From the NCBI RefSeq assembly GCF_019343475.1, contig NZ_CP072453.1, positions 2,666,001-2,730,000 on the forward strand: a stretch of DNA of 64,000 bases, given 5' to 3'. The position numbers and the translations under genes were made by a program. The notes beneath the pieces were generated by a model. The model had not been told where the DNA came from. It searched no databases and saw nothing but the letters and a program-made list of their open reading frames with translations. This DNA comes from Providencia sp. R33. Its GTDB lineage: Bacteria > Pseudomonadota > Gammaproteobacteria > Enterobacterales > Enterobacteriaceae. Of the stretch, positions 50,177-61,500 are shown one piece after another. Every line of letters starts with the position of its first letter. Position 1 is the first letter of the stretch.

Positions 50177-52024
50177 TTACACTAACTGTCTCGTCAGCCC
50201 ACTACGACGCTTAGTTGGCGTTTCGATTGCTCGACGCAATACCTTCGGATTGCCATAAAGGGAAAGTTCTTTTTTTGCTCGAGTGATTGCGGTGTATACC
50301 AACTCTCGAGTAATAACAGGTGAATATAATTGGGGTAAAACGAATGCGGTATGAGTAAATTCCGAACCTTGAGATTTGTGAACCGTCATCACATAAGCCG
50401 TTTCATGTAAAGGAAGGCGATTTGGCTGGACGCCTCGAGTACTCCCGTCAGGAAATTGGAAATAAGCCCTAAGCGCACCTTCGTTGTCTGGCAAAATAAT
50501 ACCAATATCACCATTAAAAAGCCCTAATGGGCTATCATTACGACTGATCATGATAGGCCGACCCGCATAATGTTTATTCAAATGATTATAAGGTCGATTA
50601 ATTAGTCCCTGCCGATGAAGTAGTTTCTCTAGCTTATCATTTAGCCCAATAACACCAAAAGGCCCTTCTCTAAGAGCAGCTAACAATCGATATTGATTAA
50701 ACTTAGATAATATTTCTTCAGGGGTTTTATTTGCTTTTACAGCCAGTAAGTAATCTTCATAACAGGCTGATGCATCAAGTAAAATTTTCACATAATCATC
50801 TTCAGTTTCTTGTACATAATTATGCACATCCACTAATTCTTTGTTTAGCAGCTTTTGCGCTCGAGTGGAATTACCTTCATTAACAGCGAAAGCGAGTTGC
50901 CCAATACCCGACTGTGCCGAAAAACGATAACTTTTACGTAATAAGCACAGGCTATCACGGATAGCAGGCCCTTCGGCTGAAGAATATTCACCAAGTGAAT
51001 AACCTGTAATTTCCGTTAATTGCTTCGCTCTTTCAGGACTGTAACCAATATCGGCAAACTGACAAATATCCCCCAGCACTGCCCCTGCCTCTACCGAGGC
51101 AAGTTGGTCTTTATCGCCAAGAAAAATCAATTTTGCCTGTTCAGGTAGCGCCTCAATTAGTTTTGCCATCATCGGTAAATCAACCATAGACGCTTCATCA
51201 ATAATTAAGATATCTAACGACAACAAATTATTTCGATTAAAACGAAATTGCTGGCTTTCAGGTTGAGCCCCAAGTAATCGATGCAACGTTTTTGCTTGGT
51301 TTGGTAAAATTTCGCGCTCTTTTTCTGTCAATGGCATACTTTTCATCGCATTACCAAGTGACTCCGTTAGCCTTGCCGCAGCTTTCCCTGTTGGGGCCGC
51401 CAGCTCAATTTTTAACTGATGGTCATTTCGTGTTTCTAGTTTAATTAGAGCAGCCAGTATGCGAGCAACGGTCGTTGTTTTCCCCGTACCTGGCCCCCCT
51501 GAAATAATGGAAACTCGACTGGTTACAGCAACTGCAGCTGCAATTTTTTGCCAATCAACTTCGTTTGAAATAGGAAAAAGGCTGTCTAGCACAGATTGAA
51601 TTGGTTGATTCTGGCTATTTTTTACTGATGTGTTAGAGAAAAAATACGCAACACACTGCTCATACTGCCACATACGTTGGAAATATAAATAATCTCCCGA
51701 AAGTAATAATGGGGAGAGACTATTTTCTGATGTTAAAGAGACTGCATGTGCATTTTGAACCGCTTGATACAATGTATTTTCATCAGGCAACCCCATGCTT
51801 TGCCAAAAATCATTTGCAAGTTCTTGGTGTCGCCCTGAAAATAGGTTTTCAAGTGTCACGTCAGATAATGCTAAACACACATGTCCTGTCATGGTTTCTG
51901 CACTCAAAAGGGCTGCAACTACCAATAAAATAGGGTTGTTTTCATCAGCAATACTGTAAGCAAATTGCACATCTAAAGGCGTGAAAATGCGCTCTTCAAT
52001 CCCTCGATTAAAAAGAGATTTCAT
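50177..52024 (-). CDS. recD: Exodeoxyribonuclease V alpha subunit (RecD helicase)
   Basis: The fast 5'-3' helicase of RecBCD, needed for the nuclease activity of the complex. It has 615 residues (608 in E. coli). Walker A is SGGPGTGKTTT near residues 175-185, followed by LIIDEASMVDLPMM (Walker B), FLGDKDQLASVEAGAVLGDI and the C-terminal TVHKSQGSEF motif. The start is set by the ribosome site: AAGGAGG inside the recB end lies seven bases before the ATG at 52024 but only one base before the ATG at 52030, so 52024 is chosen. It overlaps the recB stop by one base (TAATG). Confidence 0.97.
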   Translation of the reverse strand: MKSLFNRGIEERIFTPLDVQFAYSIADENNPILLVVAALLSAETMTGHVCLALSDVTLENLFSGRHQELANDFWQSMGLPDENTLYQAVQNAHAVSLTSENSLSPLLLSGDYLYFQRMWQYEQCVAYFFSNTSVKNSQNQPIQSVLDSLFPISNEVDWQKIAAAVAVTSRVSIISGGPGTGKTTTVARILAALIKLETRNDHQLKIELAAPTGKAAARLTESLGNAMKSMPLTEKEREILPNQAKTLHRLLGAQPESQQFRFNRNNLLSLDILIIDEASMVDLPMMAKLIEALPEQAKLIFLGDKDQLASVEAGAVLGDICQFADIGYSPERAKQLTEITGYSLGEYSSAEGPAIRDSLCLLRKSYRFSAQSGIGQLAFAVNEGNSTRAQKLLNKELVDVHNYVQETEDDYVKILLDASACYEDYLLAVKANKTPEEILSKFNQYRLLAALREGPFGVIGLNDKLEKLLHRQGLINRPYNHLNKHYAGRPIMISRNDSPLGLFNGDIGIILPDNEGALRAYFQFPDGSTRGVQPNRLPLHETAYVMTVHKSQGSEFTHTAFVLPQLYSPVITRELVYTAITRAKKELSLYGNPKVLRRAIETPTKRRSGLTRQLV

Positions 52025-55000
52025 TAGCATGCCTCCTTATCGAGTGTATTGCTAAACAATTGGTCGAAACTTTGAATAAACGCTTCTACAGGCCGATAAA
52101 AGAAAATACCATTTTGTGAATTAACGTTGTCAATCCCTCTTAAGAAGAGATAATACACACCACCGAAATGTGTTTCGTAATCATAGCCAGGTAAACGCTG
52201 TTTTAAATAGCGATGTAGCGCCAAAGAATATAATTGATATTGCAAATCGTAACGATGGTCGATCATGGCTTCAGCCATCGCTTCTTGCGTATAGTGTGAA
52301 GCATCTTCACCAAGGTAATTCGATTTATAATCAAGTAAATAAAATTTTCCATTCCAATAGAATGTTAAATCGATAAATCCTTTTAAAATCCCCTGAACTT
52401 TTTCAAAGTTCAATGGCGGGCACAGCTTAGATAATGGGTCATATTTATGCGTTATGTTATCTACGCTTTTTGCATTAATAATGGCGTCAATGGGTAGATA
52501 AAACTGCATTTCATCTAGCTGATTTTGCGGCTGTAATGCAGATAAACAGAACCCGTCATCAGCAAGAGGCGCTTCTACGATTGCCTTTAACCATTCCTGC
52601 AACATTGGAGCCCATTCAATATCAAACCCTGAACTTTCGAGTTTTTCTGTTAACCAGTCGAGTGCAACAGGCTCACTAAAGCTAATCTCTTCCATCAATG
52701 TATGCAAAAAAGTTCCTGGGGAAGCACCTTTTGGAAATTGATGAGGCGTTAAAGTGTTAGCACTTTCATCTTCTTGTTGCTCGATATCAATGCTAGCCTC
52801 AACATCCATTTTAGGTGCCAATGAGCTTGCAAACTGCAATGGAGAGACTGTTTGCTCATCTTCTGAATGGCTTGCCCCATAACTCAGCCCTGAGTAGCTG
52901 GTTACTCGCCAGTGATCGTCAAAGTAGCGTGTTAGCTCCCTCGCCATTAAATCATCATGCGTTTCTTTATCGAGAATTAATCTTTCAGATTCAAGCTGAT
53001 CAATAGAAATGACATCAATAATTTCGTTACTAATTTCATTTAACATGCTATTTAGCAGTAAATTATCACCGGCCTCTCCTTTTTGGATAACATAACCGAG
53101 TGCTGATAAATGCAAATCTGTTTCACCGCTCTTCTTTCTATTCCCCTTTATTAACGGAGCAATACCGACACTACAATGGTAAATCGCACGAGTTAATGCC
53201 ACATATAATAAACGGAGATCTTCAGCTAAACGTTCTTCATCTGCTAAAGCAACAGTTTCATCACTGTCTTCTAAATCTAACCTCGTACCATAGTCATTTC
53301 GGTCATGATATAAACCTTTAGATTGCGGTAAGAAATTGCTGGCAAAAGGTAACCATACAATTTTATATTCAAGGCCTTTAGATTTATGGATTGTACTAAT
53401 TTGAACAAGGTGTTTATCGCTTTCCAAGCGCATCTGCTGCGCGTCTGATTGATGGTCAGGATGAGCGATTTGTTGTGCTAACCAACGAGTTAGTGTGTGC
53501 TCACCTTCAAGTTGAAGTGACATTTCCTGCAATAGCTCGCCGATATGCATAACATCCATCAACCGCCTTTCACCATCGGTTGCAGATAATAATGTTTCAG
53601 CAATATGACGCTGTGACATTATCATTCTTAACATTGGCAATACGCCTCTCTTTTGCCAGACGGTAGAATAGCGAGAGAATTCATCGACGAGATCCTCCCA
53701 TGCTTTTTCATCATGGTTAATCTCATCAATATCTTTAGCTGTTAGCCCTAAAATCCCTGTCGCAAGTGCGCTTCGTAGCACACGCTCTTTTTCAGGAGTC
53801 AACACAGCCTGTAGCAACCATAATAAATCCCTAGCCTCAGGGGTTGAAAATACACTCTCTCTATTTGATTGAAAAACCGAAGGAATATTTAACTGATTTA
53901 AGGCATCTCTAATTAATATTGCTTCACGGCGGCTACGCACCAGCACAGTAATATCTGAAGCTGCCACAAAAACCTGTTTTTCATTATTTTTAAAGTAAGT
54001 TTCACCATCTAGCCCGCCTTGAAGATATTGTGCAATTTGCGCTGCACACTGCCTCGCAATGGCTTGTTCATATTCAGATACGGAAACCGCTTCTGCATCT
54101 AACTGCCAAAAAGTGAGTGCTTTGACTTCATTACCTTTGTGGACCAGTTTTTTCCCTGCATTTTGTTGTGCAAAGTTAACAGGCTGGAATGGTATTTGTT
54201 CAAAAATAAAAGGTGATTGGCAATGGCTAAACACACGGTTTATGGCTTCAACCATACTTTGTGATGAGCGATAGTTAGTTTCTAATGTGTAGTGAGCACT
54301 AACTTCCTTTTTTGCTTCAATATAGGTAAAAATATCCGCGCCACGAAAAGCATAAATGGCTTGCTTCGGATCGCCGATAAATAAAAGTGCCGTATTATCA
54401 ACACGTTGATAAATTCGCTGAAAAATACGGTATTGCTGTGCATCCGTATCTTGAAATTCATCAATCATCGCAACAGGAAAGCGCTGGCTAATCGCCTGTG
54501 CTAAAAACTTACCACCATCATGACTAAGAGCACGGTCTAAACGTGTTAAAAGGTCATCGAACCCCATCTCCCCACGGCGATGTTTTTCCTCCGCAATAGT
54601 TTGCCTAACTTCTGAAATCGCTAATGGGATAACAAGATCTTTCAACGTTAAGGACTGGGAAAGAAGCTCTTCTATTTTTTGGAAAACAGTGTGCTCTGGG
54701 CCTTGGCCACTTTTTGATTTTTCATGTAATACTGTTTGAGAAAAACGAACAAGATCTTTTGGAAAGTCATAATCTTGGGTTACTTCTTCTGCCCACTGAC
54801 CAATTTTTATTAACCAACTAGGCAAAAAACGAGAACTGTAGCTTCGTTTATCAACATCAGAGTCTGTAATTAGCTTTTCGAAATCCCCTGCATTTTCTCG
54901 CCAAGAGGATTTCACTGATTCAATCACAGAAACTAAGCGTTGATGCCGTTCCTCCAATGACTCTTGAACCTTGGGCTGATTAATAATGAGCGGCATATCT

Positions 55001-55635
55001 CCTTGCAAGAAAGGCCTTATTTCAGCTAACAGAGCCTCAGGGCCATTCCATTCGGACTGCACGACTTTAGTCATTGAATAATCAAGCGGGTAAAAATGAC
55101 GGCGCCAAAAATCTGCACAAGCCTGTTTTTGTATTGGGAATTCATCTTGTATCATTGTTTGCTCAAAGAGGACACCCGATTCAAATGCATTATGCACTAG
55201 CATCCTTTGGCAAAAACCATGAATAGTATAAATAGCAGCCTCATCCATTTGCCGTTCTGCAGCCAATAACCACTCTTCTGCAAATTTTAGTTGCTCCTCA
55301 CCTGAAAGCTCACCAAGCAATTCCAGATACTCAGGTTGAGATTCAAACCCAACCCCATTTCTTAAGCAAACTAAACGCATTTCATGAATTCGCTGACGAA
55401 TTCGGCCACGCAATTCATTCGTTGCCGCTTCGGTAAATGTCACTACGAGTATTTCTTCAACACTAAGCGGCCTAGGGAACGCATTTTCGCCCCCTAAACC
55501 TAATAAAAGCCGCAGATAAAGTATACCAATGGTGTATGTTTTTCCTGTCCCTGCCGAAGCTTCAATCAGTCTTTGTCCACTTAGAGGCAAAGAAAATACA
55601 TTTAATAATTGGGACTCTACCTGCATTTTATTCAC
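52024..55635 (-). CDS. recB: Exodeoxyribonuclease V beta subunit (RecB)
   Basis: The 3'-5' helicase and nuclease subunit of RecBCD, which starts double-strand-break repair and loads RecA after Chi. It has 1203 residues (1180 in E. coli). It has an N-terminal superfamily 1 helicase: Walker A EASAGTGKTYT near 25-35, VTFTEAATNEL, AMIDEFQDTDAQQYRIF, and LLYVALTRA. The C-terminal nuclease domain has GFIDLTFYWNGK and LLDYKSNYLGE, with the catalytic Asp and Lys. The start is GTG at 55635, with AGGAAG seven bases upstream, overlapping the ptrA stop as GTGA. An ATG three codons later is possible but too far from that site. Confidence 0.97.
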   Translation of the reverse strand: MNKMQVESQLLNVFSLPLSGQRLIEASAGTGKTYTIGILYLRLLLGLGGENAFPRPLSVEEILVVTFTEAATNELRGRIRQRIHEMRLVCLRNGVGFESQPEYLELLGELSGEEQLKFAEEWLLAAERQMDEAAIYTIHGFCQRMLVHNAFESGVLFEQTMIQDEFPIQKQACADFWRRHFYPLDYSMTKVVQSEWNGPEALLAEIRPFLQGDMPLIINQPKVQESLEERHQRLVSVIESVKSSWRENAGDFEKLITDSDVDKRSYSSRFLPSWLIKIGQWAEEVTQDYDFPKDLVRFSQTVLHEKSKSGQGPEHTVFQKIEELLSQSLTLKDLVIPLAISEVRQTIAEEKHRRGEMGFDDLLTRLDRALSHDGGKFLAQAISQRFPVAMIDEFQDTDAQQYRIFQRIYQRVDNTALLFIGDPKQAIYAFRGADIFTYIEAKKEVSAHYTLETNYRSSQSMVEAINRVFSHCQSPFIFEQIPFQPVNFAQQNAGKKLVHKGNEVKALTFWQLDAEAVSVSEYEQAIARQCAAQIAQYLQGGLDGETYFKNNEKQVFVAASDITVLVRSRREAILIRDALNQLNIPSVFQSNRESVFSTPEARDLLWLLQAVLTPEKERVLRSALATGILGLTAKDIDEINHDEKAWEDLVDEFSRYSTVWQKRGVLPMLRMIMSQRHIAETLLSATDGERRLMDVMHIGELLQEMSLQLEGEHTLTRWLAQQIAHPDHQSDAQQMRLESDKHLVQISTIHKSKGLEYKIVWLPFASNFLPQSKGLYHDRNDYGTRLDLEDSDETVALADEERLAEDLRLLYVALTRAIYHCSVGIAPLIKGNRKKSGETDLHLSALGYVIQKGEAGDNLLLNSMLNEISNEIIDVISIDQLESERLILDKETHDDLMARELTRYFDDHWRVTSYSGLSYGASHSEDEQTVSPLQFASSLAPKMDVEASIDIEQQEDESANTLTPHQFPKGASPGTFLHTLMEEISFSEPVALDWLTEKLESSGFDIEWAPMLQEWLKAIVEAPLADDGFCLSALQPQNQLDEMQFYLPIDAIINAKSVDNITHKYDPLSKLCPPLNFEKVQGILKGFIDLTFYWNGKFYLLDYKSNYLGEDASHYTQEAMAEAMIDHRYDLQYQLYSLALHRYLKQRLPGYDYETHFGGVYYLFLRGIDNVNSQNGIFFYRPVEAFIQSFDQLFSNTLDKEAC

Positions 55636-58529
55636 TCAGCATCTTCCTTTATTGGCAAAATCTTTTGTAACTCTGAAGCTGTTGGGTAAAACACCCAATT
55701 TTTCAGTTGAGCAAAACCAGACTTCTCGTCAACACCTTGACCAATAACTTGAGACGTTAACACTAGCCCTTTACGCTTAATGACTGCATTTTCATAATAT
55801 TCAATAACTTGCTCTTTCGTTGTCGAACCTAAGGCTGACAACACTTTTTCACGAGTATCAAAACTAAAAATATTGCGCGAAAAGTCTGATGAATAGCGCC
55901 CAAGTTCTTCGTAGAATGTCTGCGGTGGCTGGTTCATTTCAGTGATAATTGATTGTTTATACTGATTAAACTCATCAACTGGTAGCTTTTTAAGTTTATC
56001 TAATGCCTGAGCATAAAATGCTTGATAGCGTGTGTTAAGGTAATCTGGCGTCTTAGCATTACTTTGTAGTAAAAAACCCATTCCCCACTGATCACCTAAG
56101 CCAGATTTAAATGCAAATACGGCATAACCTAACTGCTCATTCGTCCTTAATTGATCATAGAACCAGGGCTGAATCACCTTCGCTAAGATACCTGACAACA
56201 CTGCGCCATCAATACGACTGTAACCATCTGGGATAAAGATTTCAGCAAGTGCGTTATCGGTACTATTTCCTTGTTTATGGAAGTCCGCTAAGTAGTTTTT
56301 ATCAATAACGACCACATCGCCACGCCACCATTCAGTACCCTCACTTTTTAATAGCTTTTGAGCATCCTGAATTGTTTTGATACTTTGCGACTCGCTAATG
56401 TTACCGAAAACAAGTGCTTGTAATGCTGCGCTTTTCACTAATAACTGACGGTAGTTAGTTAGATCACTCCGTGATATTTTATCCAACTCAGCAAGGCGCT
56501 GCTCTTGTTCAAAGTAAGGGACGCTGTTAATACGCTCAAGAGGCTGCATTGCCAATTCATAAGCTTTTGCGTTATTTGCAACGGCGATTTGTTCCTTATA
56601 CCAAGATTTTGCCTGTGCTAACTCTTGCTCTGTTGGCTCAAAGCTTAAATACAACTTAGTCATGGACAAAAAGAGCTCAGGTAAATGTTGGGTATAACCG
56701 CTGGCATTGAGCTGCAAGCCAATTCCCTGAGAAACGGAAACAGACATACCTGCAACCGATGCTTGATATTGCAGTTCATCCATTTTTAATGAAGAAATAT
56801 ATTGCAGCAATGCCCCTGTCACTTGGTCTTTCGCACTTTGGTCACCTTGTTTTGTACGCAAAGACAACGTGATGCTTGCTTTAGGTTCATCTGCAAAATA
56901 TTGGCTTGGCATATATAACACCCGAGTATTTCCATTTTGATAAATAAACTCTGGGTGTTTATAGGCTTTTACAGATTTAATTAATGGTAGTTTATCCGCA
57001 ATGTAAGGATTTAGTGTTGGTAATTTAAAGTGCATTTTTGACTCTAAACTATCCCAATCTTTAAACTGTTTTTGCGTGATTCGATCAACTTGATAAGGCG
57101 CTTCGACAAAATACGCTTTTTTATTGCTTGGTTCATCAGGGCTAATAAACCAAATTCGCGCATTTTCCGCTGTCAGCTCGGATAGACGTTGCTTAATGGC
57201 TGTTGGGTCATATTGATCCGCAATATAATCAGAATCAAGCACATGATTAACAGGAACGTCTATCATTTGGTCAGATAACCATTCGATGTAGTTCATATCC
57301 CTAACAACTGAACCATAACGGAAAGATAAGTTAAGCACTTTTGCAATTTCATCAAAGTAACTTTTGCTTATGCCATCATTTTTGATTAAATCAATATAAG
57401 AAAAGATAGCGGCAATAATCTGGTCACGCTCCTGCAGCCCTTTATCCGTTAAAGTGACATAGATTGAGAAAGAACCATAATTTCTGTCTGCATTTGGCGA
57501 TGCTGATGCACTTATCCCTTCAGCTAAACCTTGTGAAATCAGCCAATCAGCTAATGTTCCAGGGCTACGATTTCCAAGTAAGTAACTAATATAACTATCA
57601 CTTTTACTACGAAAATCCGCCATGTTATTTTTAATGCTAAACTCAATTTGAATCGCTTTTTGCGGCTGCGCTGGCACATAATGGATAATAATGCCTTTTT
57701 CTTTATCCGTAACCGCTTGAGTGCTAATGGCCGGAACACTAGCATTAAAATTAGGGATACGACCAAATGTTTCTTGTGCTATTTTGGCGAGGGAATCAAT
57801 TGATTGATCACCATAAAGAACACCATTCATTAAATTAGATGAATAATAATGCTTATAAAAACCAACAAGTTCGTCTTGCAATTTACTGTTGGGCTTATCT
57901 TTTAACGTTTCTAAGTTACCACCAGAAAAACGAGAATTAGGGTGCTGCGGATTTAGTGTTTCAGAACGTACTTGCCAAATCCGCATTCCATCACGAGAAC
58001 GTGCCATCGTTAGTTCCGCATTAACCGCATTACGTTCTCTATCTGCATTGATAGGATCTAATAACGGTTCTGCTAATGCATCAGCTAATCTGTCAGTCGC
58101 TTCTTTTAATGCCCCATTCTCCACCTCAAAATAGTACGCTGTGCGATGGGGTGCTGTACTCGCATTATGACTACCTCCATGTTTTTGTAAAAACTCAGAG
58201 AAGCTGCTTGGTTCTGGGTATTTTTTAGAACCCATCAATACCATATGCTCTAAATAGTGAGCTAACCCTAGCTGACTATCTGGGTTTTCAATACTACCTA
58301 CAGGTATAGACACAGCTGCCAATGATTTTGTAGCTTTGGCATCAGATACTAATAAAACCGTCATATCGTTATTTAGCTTTATTGCCTTATACTCGCGAGG
58401 GTCACTCTCACTCTTATTAATCGTCTCAGGTAATAATTGCCATAGCGGTTGCGCTGCAATAGCACTCCCACACCCTAATATTATGAATAATAAGAATAGC
58501 TGGGCGATTTTTTTGGATAAATATTGCAT
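55632..58529 (-). CDS. ptrA: Protease III (pitrilysin)
   Basis: A periplasmic zinc metalloprotease of the M16 family that degrades small peptides and proteins such as insulin. It has 965 residues from the ATG at 58529 (962 in E. coli); a GTG four codons earlier has its ribosome site too close. The inverted zinc motif is HYLEH in LGLAHYLEHMVLMGSKKYPE, with the distal glutamate in RNAVNAELTMARSRDGMR. The signal peptide ends near SAIA-A, but ILGCGS inside it also looks a little like a lipobox. It lies between recC and recB, the conserved place, and overlaps recB by four bases. Confidence 0.96.
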   Translation of the reverse strand: MQYLSKKIAQLFLLFIILGCGSAIAAQPLWQLLPETINKSESDPREYKAIKLNNDMTVLLVSDAKATKSLAAVSIPVGSIENPDSQLGLAHYLEHMVLMGSKKYPEPSSFSEFLQKHGGSHNASTAPHRTAYYFEVENGALKEATDRLADALAEPLLDPINADRERNAVNAELTMARSRDGMRIWQVRSETLNPQHPNSRFSGGNLETLKDKPNSKLQDELVGFYKHYYSSNLMNGVLYGDQSIDSLAKIAQETFGRIPNFNASVPAISTQAVTDKEKGIIIHYVPAQPQKAIQIEFSIKNNMADFRSKSDSYISYLLGNRSPGTLADWLISQGLAEGISASASPNADRNYGSFSIYVTLTDKGLQERDQIIAAIFSYIDLIKNDGISKSYFDEIAKVLNLSFRYGSVVRDMNYIEWLSDQMIDVPVNHVLDSDYIADQYDPTAIKQRLSELTAENARIWFISPDEPSNKKAYFVEAPYQVDRITQKQFKDWDSLESKMHFKLPTLNPYIADKLPLIKSVKAYKHPEFIYQNGNTRVLYMPSQYFADEPKASITLSLRTKQGDQSAKDQVTGALLQYISSLKMDELQYQASVAGMSVSVSQGIGLQLNASGYTQHLPELFLSMTKLYLSFEPTEQELAQAKSWYKEQIAVANNAKAYELAMQPLERINSVPYFEQEQRLAELDKISRSDLTNYRQLLVKSAALQALVFGNISESQSIKTIQDAQKLLKSEGTEWWRGDVVVIDKNYLADFHKQGNSTDNALAEIFIPDGYSRIDGAVLSGILAKVIQPWFYDQLRTNEQLGYAVFAFKSGLGDQWGMGFLLQSNAKTPDYLNTRYQAFYAQALDKLKKLPVDEFNQYKQSIITEMNQPPQTFYEELGRYSSDFSRNIFSFDTREKVLSALGSTTKEQVIEYYENAVIKRKGLVLTSQVIGQGVDEKSGFAQLKNWVFYPTASELQKILPIKEDAE

Positions 58530-58546
58530 CCTGTAATGCACTCCCG

Positions 58547-61500
58547 TTATTTTAAATATTTAGTCATTGGCTGTAAAAAACGCTGTGTATTCTGTAACAG
58601 CGATTGAATCATTGTACTATTCAAGTTTCTACAAGCCCTCAATACATAATCATCTTCCATCTCGCCTTTTTTCATCGAACTTCCTTGAAGACCCTGAATT
58701 AAGGCTGATAACGCTTTTTGTTGGCTTTCTTCTGAAGTAAAATCATATTGCTTCGTTTTTTTATCAAAACATGCATTTAGCCAACTCCAACCACTTTGAT
58801 TTAAAAGAATTAATGGGGAGTTTAGCCCTTCACAATAACCTTTTATTAAGCTTTTTAAGTAACCTAATGCATCATCTTTTTCAATGGATGAAAACTGCCA
58901 AATACTGTTATCACGCCCCAATGCAACACTTTCCCCTTCACCAACTTGAGCATTAAAAAAAAGATGCTCAATCCATAACTGAATTCCATCATTCGCAGTT
59001 AGATAAGCTGGCCGATAACGTAATATGCCTGTTTCGTGTACATTCTTAAGCTGCCCTGTAATTTTTATGCCTTCAATTTCACACTCTATTGGATAATCAA
59101 ATAGTTGAACCTCATAATCTTTTATTTTTTCCGCTAATGGAACAATCTCATTCAGTTGTTGCTCCCAAAAAAGCTGACCAAATTGCTTTGCAGGCAATTG
59201 CCCCGATGCTTTAAGCGCATGATAAAAAGGATCAGGGCTTTCTTCTTTGACAAGCAAATCTAAAATTTGATCATTAATTTTATAGCGTTGTAACCGCCCA
59301 AGAATAAAAGGCTCTTCCTCAGGAAGCTCAGTTTCTTCAATTGAGAAATGTACTTTCAGACGTTGCTGGAAAAATGCACGAATAGGATGACGATAAAAAC
59401 GTAAGAGCTGCTCTAGCGAAATATGTGTAATTTTTTCTTCTGGATCTTTAAGAATTGAGCAAAAAGGGGTTTCTACGCTTCCTGTAGTCTTAGCGGCAGG
59501 TAACCACTCTTTAGCAAAACTTTGATAGGGAGTGTGAGGAATATAGTTTTCTTTCGCAAAAGGAACTCGGCTGTGCTGAGTCACTAAATGGGATTGTAAC
59601 TGTTTGGCACTGTCATCAATATTGAGTAACTCACCGCCTTCCAAGCAGAAGCTTTGGCAAATGTAATCAAGTAATTCCGTCACTAAGACAGATGGATTAC
59701 ATGGTTGATTATCGCGTATTGAAAGCCCAATATAGCTAATATAGAGCTGTTTAGTTGCTGAATTGAGCGCCTCTAGGAAGAGATAACGGTCATCATCTCG
59801 ACGCTTTCTATCCCCTCTCGCTGGTTTTTCTACCATCAAATCAAAGCCTAACGGCGGAATACTTCGTGGGTAAGCACCATCGTTCATTCCCAGCAAACAC
59901 ACCACCTTGAATGGAACAGAACGCATTGGCATCAGTGTACAAAAGTTAACTGCTCCCGCTAAAAAGCGTTGGCTAATTTTTTCATCATCAAAGCGTACTG
60001 AAAGTTCGTCTCTTATCAAACGAAGTGGAATAGATTCTTCATAACCTGATCCCATAGCATTTTCGATGATTTGGTGCCACTGTTCGGTTAAAAGAGCCAA
60101 AACCAGTTCTGTTTCACTATCAACTATAAAGCAGCTATCAATAAGTTGCTGACAGAGTTCTTTCCACTCATCAAGTGGTCGTTCTTGCTCTAATATTGTA
60201 CGCCACTCTCTTAATGTATTAATTAATAAAGCCAATTTCCCTGCTAGCTGAGCTGCCAAACCACTACATTCATCGTAAGGTAAAATACCATTCCATGGGC
60301 CATTTCGACTATCCATGGCATAACCTAATAACATTCGGCTCAAACCAAATTGCCACGTATTTTGCCCTATAACAGGTAAAGCAAATGAGCGGACATTGTC
60401 ATCGTCGAGCCCCCAGCGGATCCCTGATTCATTCACCCAACGTCGTAGCAAACTTAATTCACTTTCGTCTATCCCAAAACGCTGAGATAAAGCCTTAACC
60501 TCCAGTAAACTAAGCACTTGTTCTGTAGAAAATCGGCTTTGAGGTAAATCTAGCAACGTGATAAACGCTTGCAAAATTGGATGGGCTTGTAATGCTTTCC
60601 TGTCAGAAATAGAAAAAGGAATATAATGTGAAGATGCTGTATTCCCAAAAACAGCTTGGATATAGGGGGCGTAACTGTCTATATCTGCCACCATAACAAT
60701 CACATCTCTTGGTGTTAATGATGGGTCTTCTTCAAAGATAGACAGCAGATGGTCTTGTAACACTTCGACTTCACGCTGGGCGCTATGACACAAATGGAAC
60801 GAAATAGAATCATCCCCTTTATGTATTAGTCCCTTTCCTTCGCTTGTTACATAGTTTTCTAGTGTCGTACCAAGCTGTGCGTGATTTTCAAGATCTAAAA
60901 TATCTTGCTGGATATTTTCTAGCAGGCTTGATCTACTTGTATCAACATAAGCAAAAATTTCATTCGCTGTATCAATTTGAGAAATAAAATATAAATTATC
61001 TCGCCCCAATTTTCCCCACGAAGCTAACAATGGATTAACAATATCCTGCTCACCATCATCATTAAATAGATGGGGTACATGTTCTTCAATTTTGAAACGT
61101 GATATCTCATGTTTATCAAGATAATGTCGTAATTTTCTTTGTTGTAACTTAGCTAAGAAAGAGGCACTTTGAATATCCCCCCAATAATAACGACAAGGGT
61201 TTGTAAACATTAAATGGATGTCAGTGTGTTCCGAAATTGCATTCAATGCTTGAAGATAAACAGGCGGCAATGATGAGATTCCGCAAATAAAAATACGTTT
61301 AGGAAGCATTTTTCCTAAAGAAGGTGTGCTTTTCAGCTTACCAATAAAATTGTCATATAAATTAGCACGGTGCCAAGGTGATTGGTTTAATTCATTTGAG
61401 TATTCAACAAGGCATAGCCACAGCCTTTTTTGCCATAGCTGATTGGCACTAAGCCCTTCTATTAATTCATTTTTTTGCCATTTTTCAATCCATTGAGGCC

